Below are positions 36,313 to 46,654 of a DNA stretch of 64,000 bases, piece after piece. The notes below the pieces were generated by a model, which saw only the letters and a program-made list of their open reading frames with translations, did no database searches and was not told where the DNA came from. Within the stretch, counting starts at the first letter, position 1, and every line of letters begins with the position of its first letter. Source of the DNA: Ilyonectria destructans (Eukaryota > Ascomycota > Sordariomycetes > Hypocreales > Nectriaceae); assembly GCA_020740775.1 (NCBI GenBank), contig JAHEWK010000014.1, positions 1,922,001 through 1,986,000 of the forward strand, written 5' to 3'. The translations under genes were made by a program, and so were the position numbers.

Positions 36313-37289
36313 TTTGCAATAGTAAAGAGAATAGATGCAAGAAAGAACTCTCGTATTAACGACTAATGCAAGCTGGGAATAAAGAAAGACGAGAAACACA
36401 GTCACGGTCACGCGAGGAGTTTTCAGCCGTCAACATCCTTATCCCGTTGCCGAAACGGCCTCAGCGTTCCTAGTTTTTGATAGTCGATCCACATGGTTTA
36501 CAGGTTGACAGCTTCTAACCCACAGAAAGCGTCTTTAATCACTTGACGCGGAGAATACGGGGATGATCAGCTGGCGCCCACATGGCGCTGGGGAAAGTGA
36601 CAGTGCCGAAGCGGAGAATACGGGGAGATCACGTCTAGGTTGCTGGGGAACCGTCAGAAATTGATAGTTTCGGCGTGCCGAAGCGGAGAATAAAGAAGAG
36701 ATCAACGCCGAAGCGGAGAATAACAGAAAGATAGCGTCAAAGCGGAGAATTAAATTGAATTGAATCTTCTTGTGTCGCATTGAGTAATCCCGTTCCGCGC
36801 TTCGACCTTCTTTCATCCTAATTCTCCGCTTCAGTCGCCACTTTATCTCGCCCACGCCGAACCCCTGACTCAATTCTCCGCCTCCGTACCTCTTGACCCG
36901 AAAACTAATGAACCAGACAAGGTAGATTGTTCACGAGGCCACCCCACGGCTCCGCGATGGGGAAATGGAGCTAAATTTCTCCACGGGGTAGAAGGACCTG
37001 TGGACTTTTCGCTTGGAGTTGTCGGCTGAGGACGCGGGAGGCAACGTGAGCGACAACTAAACTTACGACGTGCTGAATGAACAAGGCTTGACAAACTCCA
37101 CTTGCCAGGGCCGTAGGACGAACCATTCTGGCGGGTCTCGAACGCTGTGAACAGATAAATTTTATTATATAGCCTGCGTCACCCCCGGTCTTGGCCAGTT
37201 ATCAAGATCTGAATCCTCATCAACAACAGCCAACTGCCCGGCTCTGTACTCGATTCATCTCAGTGTTCACTTGCGAATACTCCATCACA
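36313..37289. other. Shared promoter of beta-glucosidase and sugar transporter
   Basis: A 977-bp divergent intergenic region. The left 600 bases hold the repeated GCGGAG-containing motif described separately. The right 200 bases are the transporter leader. A 112-codon minus-strand frame across the motif cluster merely reads the repeats as FSASA and is not a gene. Confidence 0.6.
36548..36881. promoter_or_regulatory. Cluster of CreA/CRE1-like sites in a repeated 16-bp context
   Basis: GCGGAG occurs on the plus strand at 36548, 36611, 36683, 36713 and 36742, and as CTCCGC at 36834 and 36876. It fits the CreA/CRE1 consensus SYGGRG; CTGGGG at 36588 and 36643 also fits. Three copies share the full 16-mer GCCGAAGCGGAGAATA and the inverted copies keep ATTCTCCGC, so conservation extends well beyond the CreA core. 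Known: CreA represses carbon-use genes in glucose. Inferred: repression of both flanking genes, or binding by another C6 or zinc-finger factor. Confidence 0.6.
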
Positions 37290-38960
37290 ATGGCTGGACA
37301 AGGCAATCTAGCAGGGCTGTCCGATGACACGCCCTGGTACACGCATAGCTATTTGCGCAAGCTAAACTTTATCACGCTGTCTCTGGTCTTGTTCTGTAAG
37401 AAAATGCTCCCCAATTGCTCAGTTCCGTCTAACATGCCATAGCCTCTGCAAACGGTTACGATGGCTCCATTATGGGAGGTATCCTGGCCCTCCCCATCTG
37501 GAAGGATTTCATGGGAAACCCTTCCGGTGTTTATCTGGGCTGGATCACCGCTATTTACTGGCTGGGTAACGGCATTGGCTTCCCGGTGGCTGCTTGGGTC
37601 TCCAACCGCTACGGACGCAAGCCCGGTATCTACGTCGGCTACTTGTTCCTCATTCTCGGTGTTGGCATGCAGACGGCTGCTCAAAACGAAAAGACTTTTA
37701 CAGTTTCTCGACTGTTTATCGGTATCGCGGCTTCGTGGTTGGGTAACGCCTCACCTCTCCTTATCAACGAGATTGCCCACCCTAAACAGCGATCTGTTGC
37801 CAACGCGCTCTACATGTGCGGCTGGTACGTCGGAGGTACTCTCTGCGGTTGGGTTACCTTTGCTTGCCGAAATATTCCCTCGAGCTGGTGCTGGCGTGTT
37901 CCGGTGCTGATCCAGATTGTTCTCCCGCTGGTTGCGCTTCCCGGCCTGCTCATGTCCCCCGAGAGCCCCCGATGGCTTATCAGCGTTGGCCGCAAGGAGG
38001 AAGCCACTGATATTCTTGCCAAGCACCATGCTGGTGGTGACAGAGAGAATGCTATTGTCACGTATCAGGTGACCGAGATCGACAACACCATCACCGCCGA
38101 AAAGGAGGCCGCCTCCAGTGCCTCATACGCCGATATGATCAAGACTCCCGGTAACCGCCACCGTCTTTTCATTTCAATCTCTCTCGGTGTACTGGCCCAA
38201 TGGGTGGGAAATGGCGTCGTGTTCGTATTCGGTCCTCAATTAACTATACATCTGCTGACTTGGATAGATCGTATTATCTTCCTCTTGTCCTCACATCCGT
38301 TGGTGTTGAGTCCGTCACGGACCAGACCCTCATTTCTGCATGCCTCAACGTATGGAACTTGCTCTGGGCAGTTGCTGCAGCCACTAGCGTCGATCGACTG
38401 GGTCGTCGCTTCCTTTTCCTGACTTCCGCAAGTGTCATGTTGGTTAGCTTCATCATTGTCACTGGCTTGAGCGGCTCCTTTGCGACGTCGGGTTCGTCGA
38501 CCGTTGGCACTGCCGTCATCCCCTTTCTGTTTATTTTCTTCGCTGGCTACGACGTTGGAATGTGAGTCAGCTAAAGTCCTCACAAAATATTGATACTAAT
38601 CTTGTTAGGACTCCTCTTCTTACTGCCTACCCTTGCGAGATCTGGCAGTTCAGCCTCCGATCTCGTGGTTTTGCCGTTTCCTGGTGCTCTACCGTTGCAG
38701 CCATCTTCGTTAACACCTTCGTGAATGCTATTGCTCTTGACGCTATTGGCTGGAAGTACTACTTTGTCTTTATTGTCATGCTCATCATCCTCCTCCTCTG
38801 CGCCTACTTCGGCTACCCCGAGACCCGAGGTTACACTTTGGAACAGATTGCTGTCATTTTCGACGGCGAGGATGCAATTGTGCCTCATGCGTCTGAGAAG
38901 ATTGCGGAAGTTGAGCATGATAGTAAGGAGTTTGATAGTAAGGCTGAGCACAAGGTCTAG
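37290..38960 (+). CDS. MFS sugar transporter
   Basis: Four exons (37290-37395, 37443-38220, 38268-38561, 38609-38960) give 509 aa. The second intron has a GTTCGT donor with CTGAC branch and GATAG acceptor. About 12 hydrophobic segments are present. Sugar-porter signatures: ANGYDGSIMGG in the first helix, RYGRKPGIYVG, PESPRWLISVGR, VDRLGRR and the GYPETRGYTLEQIA end. Sequence character (WYTHSYLRKLNF at the start, long loop with EKEAASSASYADMIKTPGNR) is closest to lactose/disaccharide permease-like porters, from memory. Placed head-to-head with an intracellular beta-glucosidase, it probably imports a beta-linked disaccharide by proton symport; the substrate is inferred, not shown. Confidence 0.9.
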
Positions 38961-39188
38961 ATGTTTAAGAGTATTAGCCTTGGGTGGGCGGAACATATAC
39001 TGAATCCAAGGCATTAGAAAATAATGACATGGTTAATGCATATATAGTAAATCAACGTTCAGGTTTGAGACAACTCTTGTTTACTTGGGATGAGTGACTG
39101 GCGGCATAGTGAGATAAGCGTAGAAAGTCGAAGACTTCAAATACAACCCCATGGCTCTTTCACAGATAAGTTATGCATTTTATATTCC

Positions 39189-40185
39189 TCAAGGGCCAAG
39201 GCAGTTAAATAACTGTATCCCAAACTCTTCGTCTTCATCCTCGTCTTGCCCGTATTCTTCCTGCCCGTTTTCCTGCCCGCTTTCTACCTGTCCATATTCT
39301 TCCTCTCCATATTCAATTTCGTTGCCTTCATCTGACTCTTCATATCCTCCACGAAAGATCTTATTCTTTTGGTCCTCTTGATCCGCCAGGTGCTTCAGTT
39401 TGGATGAGAATAGTTTCTTGGAAAAGTAGATCCCGCTGATGAATGCCACTACCCCTTCATCATCATCATGGATCTCATGAGCAAGGTTCTCGGTACTAGA
39501 CTTCCAAGAACTTGATGGTTTCAGAGTCAACAGACCCGGAGCGCTAACGCCAATGCTAATCTCAACTTTCGATGACTTGGATGACATGACAGCAACGCCA
39601 CATCGGCGTGAGGTGTAGGTCTTGGTCACTATCCAGATGCCATGTCTTTCGACAATGGGCCTGTATTGTCTCATGATCTCGGGAGAGTTGTCTGTTACCC
39701 ACTGCATCGCCGCGGATTCATCACCAATCCGATGCCTCAGAACTGGGCTTTCAGTTGTAAGAACTGCGCCCTCATTTCCTTCGCATGTGAATGACACAGT
39801 CACAGACGGTTCAATTGGCGCTACGACTAGGCTATAGAATGTTAGCTCAGTCATTTGCAATATGGTAGACTTACGGAGCACCAGCTTCACCGCCTAGTTG
39901 ACGTGACACGACTGTTTTGGACGTCTTTGGACCCCAGATGAGGGTCTGCGGTTCTTCATCTTGGCTGTTGAAGCTGTCGCTTGGAGATTTCCACCCTTTC
40001 TGAGTCAATTCTTCATCACTGCTCATGAGATCAACGAGGGTATGCCAGTCTCCGTCGGTATCAAAGTAGCCACAGCAACCCGGGCGCACATCCTCTACCG
40101 TGGCTTTCTTGTATAGAGCCCATCCGTAGGGATGATGTTGGAGGAGCTGGGCATAGACCCTGTCAAGCCGTGACTTATTTCGCAT
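39189..40185 (-). CDS. Unknown protein with acidic repeat tail, beside a caspase-like gene
   Basis: Two exons (40185-39875, 39831-39189) give 317 aa; donor GTAAGT, branch GCTAAC, acceptor TATAG. The ATG at 40185 is the first in frame; an upstream exon is possible because a GTGAGG donor-like site precedes it. The N-terminal half reads HPYGWALYKKA, RPGCCGYFDTDGDW and LIWGPKTSKTVVSRQL. The middle has EIMRQYRPIVERHGIWIVTKTYTSRRCGV, then strand-like VEISIGVSAPGL. The last 60 residues are Glu/Gln/Gly/Tyr repeats (YGEEEYGQVESGQENG). No signal peptide. I recall similar conserved hypothetical proteins in ascomycetes and mushrooms but cannot name a function. Alternating strand character, a separable tail and a protease neighbour would suit a protease-controlled effector; this is speculation. 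Confidence 0.65.
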
Positions 40186-41794
40186 GGCAATCAGAATATG
40201 GCAATATAAAAATCTGGTAAATTCGTTGCGAGGCCTCACCTTTAGAATGAAGCTGCAGAGTGAAGGATGCAGAACCCCTGAGCACAGATCTGAGAGGAAA
40301 AAATATTCTCAAGCGGTGGCAAGGGTGCGGGGTAAAACATGCCAATTTGTCAACACTGCCCAGCACTGCCCGTATTCGTGAGCTGACTATCATGCCTTTG
40401 TGAGGCCTCATTGCCGTTGGCTACGAATGATTACAGCACACTAACAGTAAACAATTCACATATTCTGAGCGCCCGAGTGGATTAAGGCACCTATAACGCC
40501 CTGGCTTGCCCTGATTCGTGGCCCAATACAACCCTGCATTCCCGCCGGCCACTCACGCCCTGCAGTGGCCTTTTTATGCATCCATTCAGCTGGAAACACA
40601 TAGACGGAATGGTGAAGCTCAATAGGCTTAACACTGCCCAGTTCCTATTTGACGAACGTCTACCTGCTCGCCACGACATGTAGTTCTACAGCTTGTCGTC
40701 CCTAAACAAGCCGATGATATGTCGACTCAAGAGTAAAGCAGCGCCAAAGTGCATACTTCGTCTGTTGACTTTCCCGGGATTGTTTCGATCTCGCCTGGTT
40801 TCGCTGGTTATGTTTGGCTATGGCTACTTGAGGTCTGATCGCTCCCGCTTTTGAGAGTCTTTCGTAAGGACCGCAAGAAAGAGCAAGAAAATACTCGGAG
40901 CATTATTAACGCATCTACAAAGTACTCCTGTCATATAATTTACTGGGTCACGGATGCCCTCATAAGTTGAAATATAACTAAGGTCAGGGGACCGGGGTCG
41001 TGAAACATTGGGGGCGGAGCATGAAACCCAGCCACAACCTGGATATGGTTTGATGGGAGCTTGTGTAGCGGAGTGTCCAAATCCTGTATTACTTATTGAC
41101 GAAGGATGGGTGATTGCCAGCTGCCTGGGAGAGGCAAGGGAACCTGAGTGTTTAGTACGACTTTGCGTGGAACGAGAATTAAACACAGACTGATCATATC
41201 TTCCTAGAATTGCGTCGTTCAATTGCGCAACATCGTGGCCAATCCTGGGTTGTCGATGGGTTCCGTTGAGCTATGAGCTGTTTGATTGGCTTCTCTTGAG
41301 ACTTTGCCTACTTCGTGGGAAGTTGAGATTGGCTTCTCTTGTTAGACTTTGCCTACTTCGGGAAGTTGAGTCGCGAGCCACCGTGCCGGGTAATTAAGAC
41401 TATTAACTGATCATTTCTCTAATAATGACCCTCGTGGACCGACTTATCAGGCCAGTTCAGTTAATCTAGTTCGCAACTCACCACTAGGCACCTAGAAGGC
41501 ACCCAGAAGGCACAGCATCGAGCGGCTGAAGCCTCCTTGGCGAACCAACATGCTGGCTCTTTGTGCGCCAAGCGGGGCTCCTGAGACAACCAGGCCCTGA
41601 TACAACCAATACCAGGGGGCCTAGGAACAACATGCATGAGCCTTATTGGCGAAAAAGACCACCTGCATTAGCTCCTCGCCGTAAGCAAATAGTCTGGAAC
41701 AAGGGAGTCACCAGGCAGAAGATCAAAACCCAAGCACCCCCTCAAAGAAGCCGTCCCAGACACAATCCCCAACATCTCAGCACAACCCTTCCAT
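40186..41794. other. Divergent intergenic region with a tandem duplication
   Basis: 1.6 kb between the acidic-tail gene (minus) and the caspase-like gene (plus). Holds the 43-bp duplication listed next. No supported gene; a tRNA-like GCGCCCGAGTGGATTAAGGC stretch near 40470 lacks a B box. Confidence 0.4.
41284..41369. repeat. 43-bp direct tandem duplication
   Basis: Two adjacent copies (41284-41326 and 41327-41369) starting GATTGGCTTCTCTTG, containing GACTTTGCCTACTTC and ending GGGAAGTTGA. They differ by two small 2-bp indels. Noncoding, 430 bases upstream of the caspase-like gene. Confidence 0.8.
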
Positions 41795-43759
41795 ATGGAC
41801 CGCCCACAGCGTTTTGCCTTGCTCGTTGGCATCGATTTATATCTCAAAAACGGAACAAACAAGAGGCGCGATGAAGCCATCCACCACCTTAAAGGTTGTG
41901 TCAATGACATCAACGCCGTAAAGACGGTTCTTCAAGATAGATTCCAGGTGGAGGAACCCGTAGTCCTCACTTCTTCTCCGGGTGCGACAAGTACCGGTCG
42001 GTACCAACAGCCCCAGGAATCACCTGATGTCTTGCCCACATTCGATAACATTAAGAGGGAGTTCGATATCGTGACCAGAAAAGCGAATCCTGGCGACATT
42101 TTCTTCTTTCAATATTCTGGCCACGGTGGACGCCTCCCCAGGATTGAAGGATCGCCAGCGGGGCGGGACAGAGACCCTTCCCTTCTCACGGCGGACTTTT
42201 GTCTCAACAAACCTGCGGTGCGGGGGTGGAAACTCAACGAGTGGTTGAAGCGTCTCAATAAAAAAGGCGTCCAGATCATTGTCGTTCTTGACAGTTGCTA
42301 CTCTGGTGGTTCATGGCGAGGTGATCATCTGGGCCGCACGCCAGTGGATTGGGAGGAGGATTTGGAGAGTCTGGGCGAGGAAGAACTCCAGCCAGCCGCG
42401 AAGCCCACCATGGAGCTATCTGCGGACGCCACAGTTCCATCTTATAGGAACTCCGAACTGGAAAAGTGTTGGTCCATCAATCCAGACGATTTTACGTTGA
42501 TGGCGGCCTGCAAGTCGGGTGAAGTGGCCAAGGAGATCAAAGTCAATTCCAGATCCCACGGTGTATTCACACATACACTTGTCAAGCTTTTGGAACAAAT
42601 TCAGCCGGATATTACTCCATCAACATACTGTGTGCTCCGCGACAAGATTGCGGAGCGGCTGGAGTCTCATAACCAGAACCCAGAGGTGTTTGGTCGGGAC
42701 AGGCTTGGATTTTTTGACAATTATGAGCCTTTTTTGTTCAATCCCCTTGTCTCGCGAGTTGAAGGGAATGATATCGTCATTCCCATGGGAAAGATTCACG
42801 GTATCCATCCAGGGACCGAATTTGCACAGGTGCCTCTGTTGCACAAGGCCGTCTTCAAAGTCAACAAGATCAAAGACTGGGAATGTCGTGCGACTCTTAA
42901 ATCTGGCTTTCCATCGAGCTCACAATACAGTATTGAAGTTGTGCCTTCGAAATGGGGCTTGGGAGGTGCGGCTTTTCGGGTTCTTGTCGATGGATCCCTT
43001 GGGGACGAGTTTCAGGAGGCCATGTACAAAAGACTTGGCAAGGTGCTTGCAGGCCCCATCGAAGTTGAAGAATTTAATGGCTCTTCACCCGATAACGAGC
43101 TGTTTAAATTGACCAGACGGGGTGTCGATGGTGTTGAAATCTCTGGACCCCCTTCACTGATCGGTTACGAGGGTCCATTGCGATGTTTGGAGCTCAAAGG
43201 CACCAGTGCTTTGCAGCTTGCAGCTCGGTCCGCCGTGGCTCTTGCACATCTAGCCCGTTTTGGACAGATCTTCTTTGACCTTCCTAAAGATGCTTGCGAA
43301 GATGTCGCTCCGTTTACATCGAGTATGGAAAAAGTCAACAGTGCGGGTGATTTAAAGGTCAGGATGAGATTTGTCTTTACAAACACTAGCGAGAGTGATT
43401 TGTACCTGACCGTTCTGAGCCTTCATCCCGGATTTGGCGTTCGGCAGATTTACCCTGGATCCAAGTCTCGCGAGCCAGTACGCAAAGGCAATTCGGTGAG
43501 ATTTACGATGCAGATTACATTTCCCAAGGAGCTTCAAACGAACGAGGATGCTGGACCGACCTCGCATCGAGATGTCATCCGCGTCATAGTCACGAGAGGC
43601 GAGGACGTTCCATGGAGATGCTTAGAATTGCCAGATATATGGCAAGTGGATCAGGTGGAATCCAAGGCTCAACATGGTTCAGACAGGAATGTGGAAATTG
43701 CAGATGACGACTTTAGTTGGTGGATCAGAGACCACAAGGTGGATTCAGTTCCTTTTTAA
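41795..43759 (+). CDS. Caspase-like cysteine protease (peptidase C14 family)
   Basis: Single exon, 654 aa. The caspase fold starts at once: RFALLVGIDLYL, HLKGCVNDINAVKTVL, then FFQYSGHGGR (catalytic His) and VVLDSCYSGG (catalytic Cys), and FTLMAACKSGEVAKE followed by HGVFTHTLVKLL. No Gln-rich prodomain is present, unlike the canonical fungal metacaspases (about 430 aa). The C-terminal 370 residues form a second domain, with FTNTSESDLYLTVLSLHPGFGVRQIYP and WRCLELPDIWQ, resembling the beta-rich tails of caspase-domain proteins expanded in fungi. Such proteins are tied to regulated cell death and heterokaryon incompatibility; the specific role here is inferred. It ends 92 bases from the convergent Arf-like gene. 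Confidence 0.88.
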   Translation: MDRPQRFALLVGIDLYLKNGTNKRRDEAIHHLKGCVNDINAVKTVLQDRFQVEEPVVLTSSPGATSTGRYQQPQESPDVLPTFDNIKREFDIVTRKANPGDIFFFQYSGHGGRLPRIEGSPAGRDRDPSLLTADFCLNKPAVRGWKLNEWLKRLNKKGVQIIVVLDSCYSGGSWRGDHLGRTPVDWEEDLESLGEEELQPAAKPTMELSADATVPSYRNSELEKCWSINPDDFTLMAACKSGEVAKEIKVNSRSHGVFTHTLVKLLEQIQPDITPSTYCVLRDKIAERLESHNQNPEVFGRDRLGFFDNYEPFLFNPLVSRVEGNDIVIPMGKIHGIHPGTEFAQVPLLHKAVFKVNKIKDWECRATLKSGFPSSSQYSIEVVPSKWGLGGAAFRVLVDGSLGDEFQEAMYKRLGKVLAGPIEVEEFNGSSPDNELFKLTRRGVDGVEISGPPSLIGYEGPLRCLELKGTSALQLAARSAVALAHLARFGQIFFDLPKDACEDVAPFTSSMEKVNSAGDLKVRMRFVFTNTSESDLYLTVLSLHPGFGVRQIYPGSKSREPVRKGNSVRFTMQITFPKELQTNEDAGPTSHRDVIRVIVTRGEDVPWRCLELPDIWQVDQVESKAQHGSDRNVEIADDDFSWWIRDHKVDSVPF

Positions 43760-43851
43760 CCCTAGCATATTTCCTAGAACCCTTTAAACTAGCCAGAGCA
43801 ATGATCAAACATGAAAAGATGCACTTAATTGCATGATGTGGAGCGAGGCAC

Positions 43852-46062
43852 TTACTTGGCCATCTGAGAAACAACACTGGAAAGATGTCGTCGATCAGGA
43901 GGCAGAAACACCTGTTTAGCCTCACTGCTCCACCACAGCTCGGGCGAGTAGTACAAGAAAGGGAGATCTTCATATGCCAACTGAGGATTCCTGGTCACAA
44001 ACTCTTCAAAGGTCAAGGAACCGTTAGTGGCCATTGAGATTTGGGCTTGCTGAACCCAAAACATGCTTTGAGTCGATCCCAAAGTTTCTGACAGATCCAA
44101 CGCTGTTTTAGCTGCTGCCGCTCCAGAAGGGCCTCTGTTGTCCGTCTGCGTGGCCGACAAGTGGCGATGGAGATACTGAAGAAGGCTTGCGTGAATGCCA
44201 ATATTTAAGCCCCCGTCGGGCATGAGATTAGCCTCATCAACCACAATGGCAGCGTTAAAGTCGAGTTCTTCCCGCGGAGGCAACTCGGATGGCGTCGCAA
44301 ACCGATGGGTGACGGCATTTGCCATGCGCAGGCGAGCAAGGTCGACCTTGGCTTGGGATGGGCTGGAAAACACATTCGGAAGAGCCTTTAGGTCAGGATT
44401 GACAAAACTCATGCGCGCAGAAATGTCTTCCCACAGCTTTTGGGTGTAATACCGCCTCCATTCCGCTCCCGTAAGATCGAAGAGGGTCTTGAACGCGTCA
44501 AAGGTAAGTGCCGTCACTGGCCCGTCAAAGGCGGGCGGGGACTGTGCTGGGGTCATGTCTAGAGACCGGAGTGAGGCATGAATGAGTTGGATCCAGAAAT
44601 ATGCCTGCGTCTCCGAGTACGGCGGGATTGAAGGGTCAGAGGCTCGAAGGCGAATTGTGGATGATTGCAGCGCCGCGAGTGCTTGCTTCACAACACCTCC
44701 GCGTCGTAGCTTCGAGGACAGTGTCTTTTGCACAACGGAGAATGCAAACCGGGGGAGTTTGTAGTGGTCCACCTCTGGGCTGGGCGTGCTTGGTTGCGCA
44801 ACCAGCTTCATTCCCTGGAACGGTGGTAGTGGTTGGAGATCGGGCAAATGCCAGTTCTCTCGGGCTCCTGGGCTGAACATCAAGTCTTTTGAGTAGTAGG
44901 TCTTCCAAAGACTAGCATTCATCAGTGACGGTGTGAGGAGAAGGATTTCCCAAAAGTCGGCTCGCAACGGGAACTCTTCGAGCTTCTTTTCCACTTTGTA
45001 TGCAATTGCAGCCATCTGGATCTGATAGAGCCAGAATATTGTCATGGTTCTGTAAGGGTTAGTTAGTCCGATGTTAGGCTGGTGATCAAGGACCTACCGG
45101 TGCGCAGTGTTGCGGAACTTCTCTGGGTTCTTGAGTCTGAGTTCCTTCAAACGACCCATGAAGTTGCTCGCACAATCGAGAAGACTGGATCCCCTGGACA
45201 GCCCTTCGAAGAGGACAAAGTATCCAGCTCTGAGATGGGCATAATGATCCCACGAGTCAAGGTTGCCCTTGACGAAAGCCGTCCAGAAGCGATCAGGATC
45301 AACACTCTCCATGCTGGCCTTCTTAATCCGATCCACCAGCTCTTGCTCGCTGGGACCCTTCTCTAACTCTTCGACCTGAATATTGGTGAACTTTTGCGAA
45401 GGCTGCGGCGTCTGTTGAAGGGTCTCTCTGATTTCCTTCATGACAATGCCGAGTTGACTCCCAGAAGCGGCGCTTAGGCCTGGCTGGTCCATGATCCTGA
45501 TGTAATGCTTGTCTTGATACTGGGCCAACTCTGACTCAAAGCGATTTCGCACGCCTTGGACGATGGTTTCTCTCTCTGATGGAGGGAGGAGGTCCTGCTT
45601 GCTTAACAAGATCCACATGTGGCGACAGCCCAGCTCGGACATCCATCTCATTGCCGTGTGCAACTGCTCAATTGAGTAGTCTAGCCTCTCCGAGTCCGCG
45701 CAATCATGAAGAAACATAAGGAACCGCTCCCTCACGATGTAAAACCGGATGTGACTTCTCATTTGATCGCACCCTTGTACTGTTAGATGTCTGAAGGTCT
45801 TGGCAAATGTTGACTTACCTCCAATATCCCACAGAGTGATACTCCCATCTGAGTATTCGATGGTTTCTACATTAATGCCAATCGTCGGAATCGCCTGCAC
45901 CGTCTCCCCAAGCTTCAACCGATAGAGCAGCGTCGTCTTCCCCGCAGCATCACTGCCGAGCAGCACACCGGTGTGTTCGGGGCCTTTGCCCAGTAGCCAG
46001 CGACCGATACCTGGCAACGTCAGCGCGGATCCGAGTGAGTGGGACGCGTTGAACTCACGCAT
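43852..46062 (-). CDS. Arf-like GTPase fused to a triplicated C-terminal domain
   Basis: Three exons (46062-45819, 45773-45098, 45049-43852) give 705 aa. The first intron (45 nt, 45818-45774) is in frame and stop-free; removing it restores WDIGGCDQMRSHIRFY, matching the Arf WDVGGQDKIRPLWRHY switch II. GTPase motifs: GSDAAGKTT (P-loop), PTIGINVE (switch I), WDIGG, and SKQD where Arf has NKQD. After residue 200 comes SWDHYAHLRAGYF and a TMTIFWLYQIQ / LWKTYYSKDLMFSP module. A related module follows twice more: AYFWIQLIHASLRSL with EWRRYYTQKLW, and SMFWVQQAQISM with FLYYSPELWWS. Fungal Arf-like proteins with one such tail exist; three diverged copies are unusual. No N-terminal Gly2, so no myristoylation site. 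Function unknown; guanine-nucleotide switching is inferred. Confidence 0.82.
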
Positions 46063-46654
46063 ATTGTCTCGTTGCAAAGAGATCCAGTTGGGAAATTGGT
46101 TGGCAGCAAAAGAAGGATGGAGGTGGATAGATATTGAAGCTGCTGCCTCCAGAAGTGGGGGAGCTGAATGCCGCAGATGTGGCTTCAGCTTGGCTTGTCC
46201 TGCCACAAACGATTGGGGTAATGTCGCCTAATGACAAGGCTGATTCGTAGATGAGCTAGCAGGTACTAAACATGGATTCGGCGAGGATAAGTAATTATGC
46301 ACCGACTCCAGACCATCGCGAGAGCTGAAAATAGCTAGATGCATTAAGTGATGCCTAGCGCGACGCGTAAATTGTTGGCGATAACTGAGTGAGCGAGAAG
46401 CAAGCTAACGACTTGAATGTGTCTTACTCTGAAGCATCCATAACGTATAATTCTTTGAAGAGGACAGATTCTTGGTCATGACCTCTTGCTAGGTAAAATA
46501 CAACGCGTTGAGCTTTCCGGTATGTGTCGTCTCGCTAGATCTGTTCTTAGACGAGGGTTGTATGACAGGATTATTCTCGGAGACACATAGCCAGGCATTC
46601 CCTTTAGACTTAACTGTGGATCGTAGATACCCTCTGGCGAAACAAAGCATCAAT
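46063..46654. other. Intergenic region
   Basis: Arf-like promoter and 3' flank of the ubiquitin hydrolase, both on the minus strand. No gene seen. The upstream open extension of the Arf frame to 46206 begins at GTG and is not supported. Confidence 0.4.

Noticed and set aside
36535..36873. 112-codon minus-strand frame with FSASA repeats
   Set aside because: It is a translation of the repeated GCGGAGAATA promoter motif, not a protein.
40460..40560. tRNA-like stretch GCGCCCGAGTGGATTAAGGC
   Set aside because: Resembles a D-arm, but no matching acceptor stem, anticodon arm or GGTTCGANNC B box follows.
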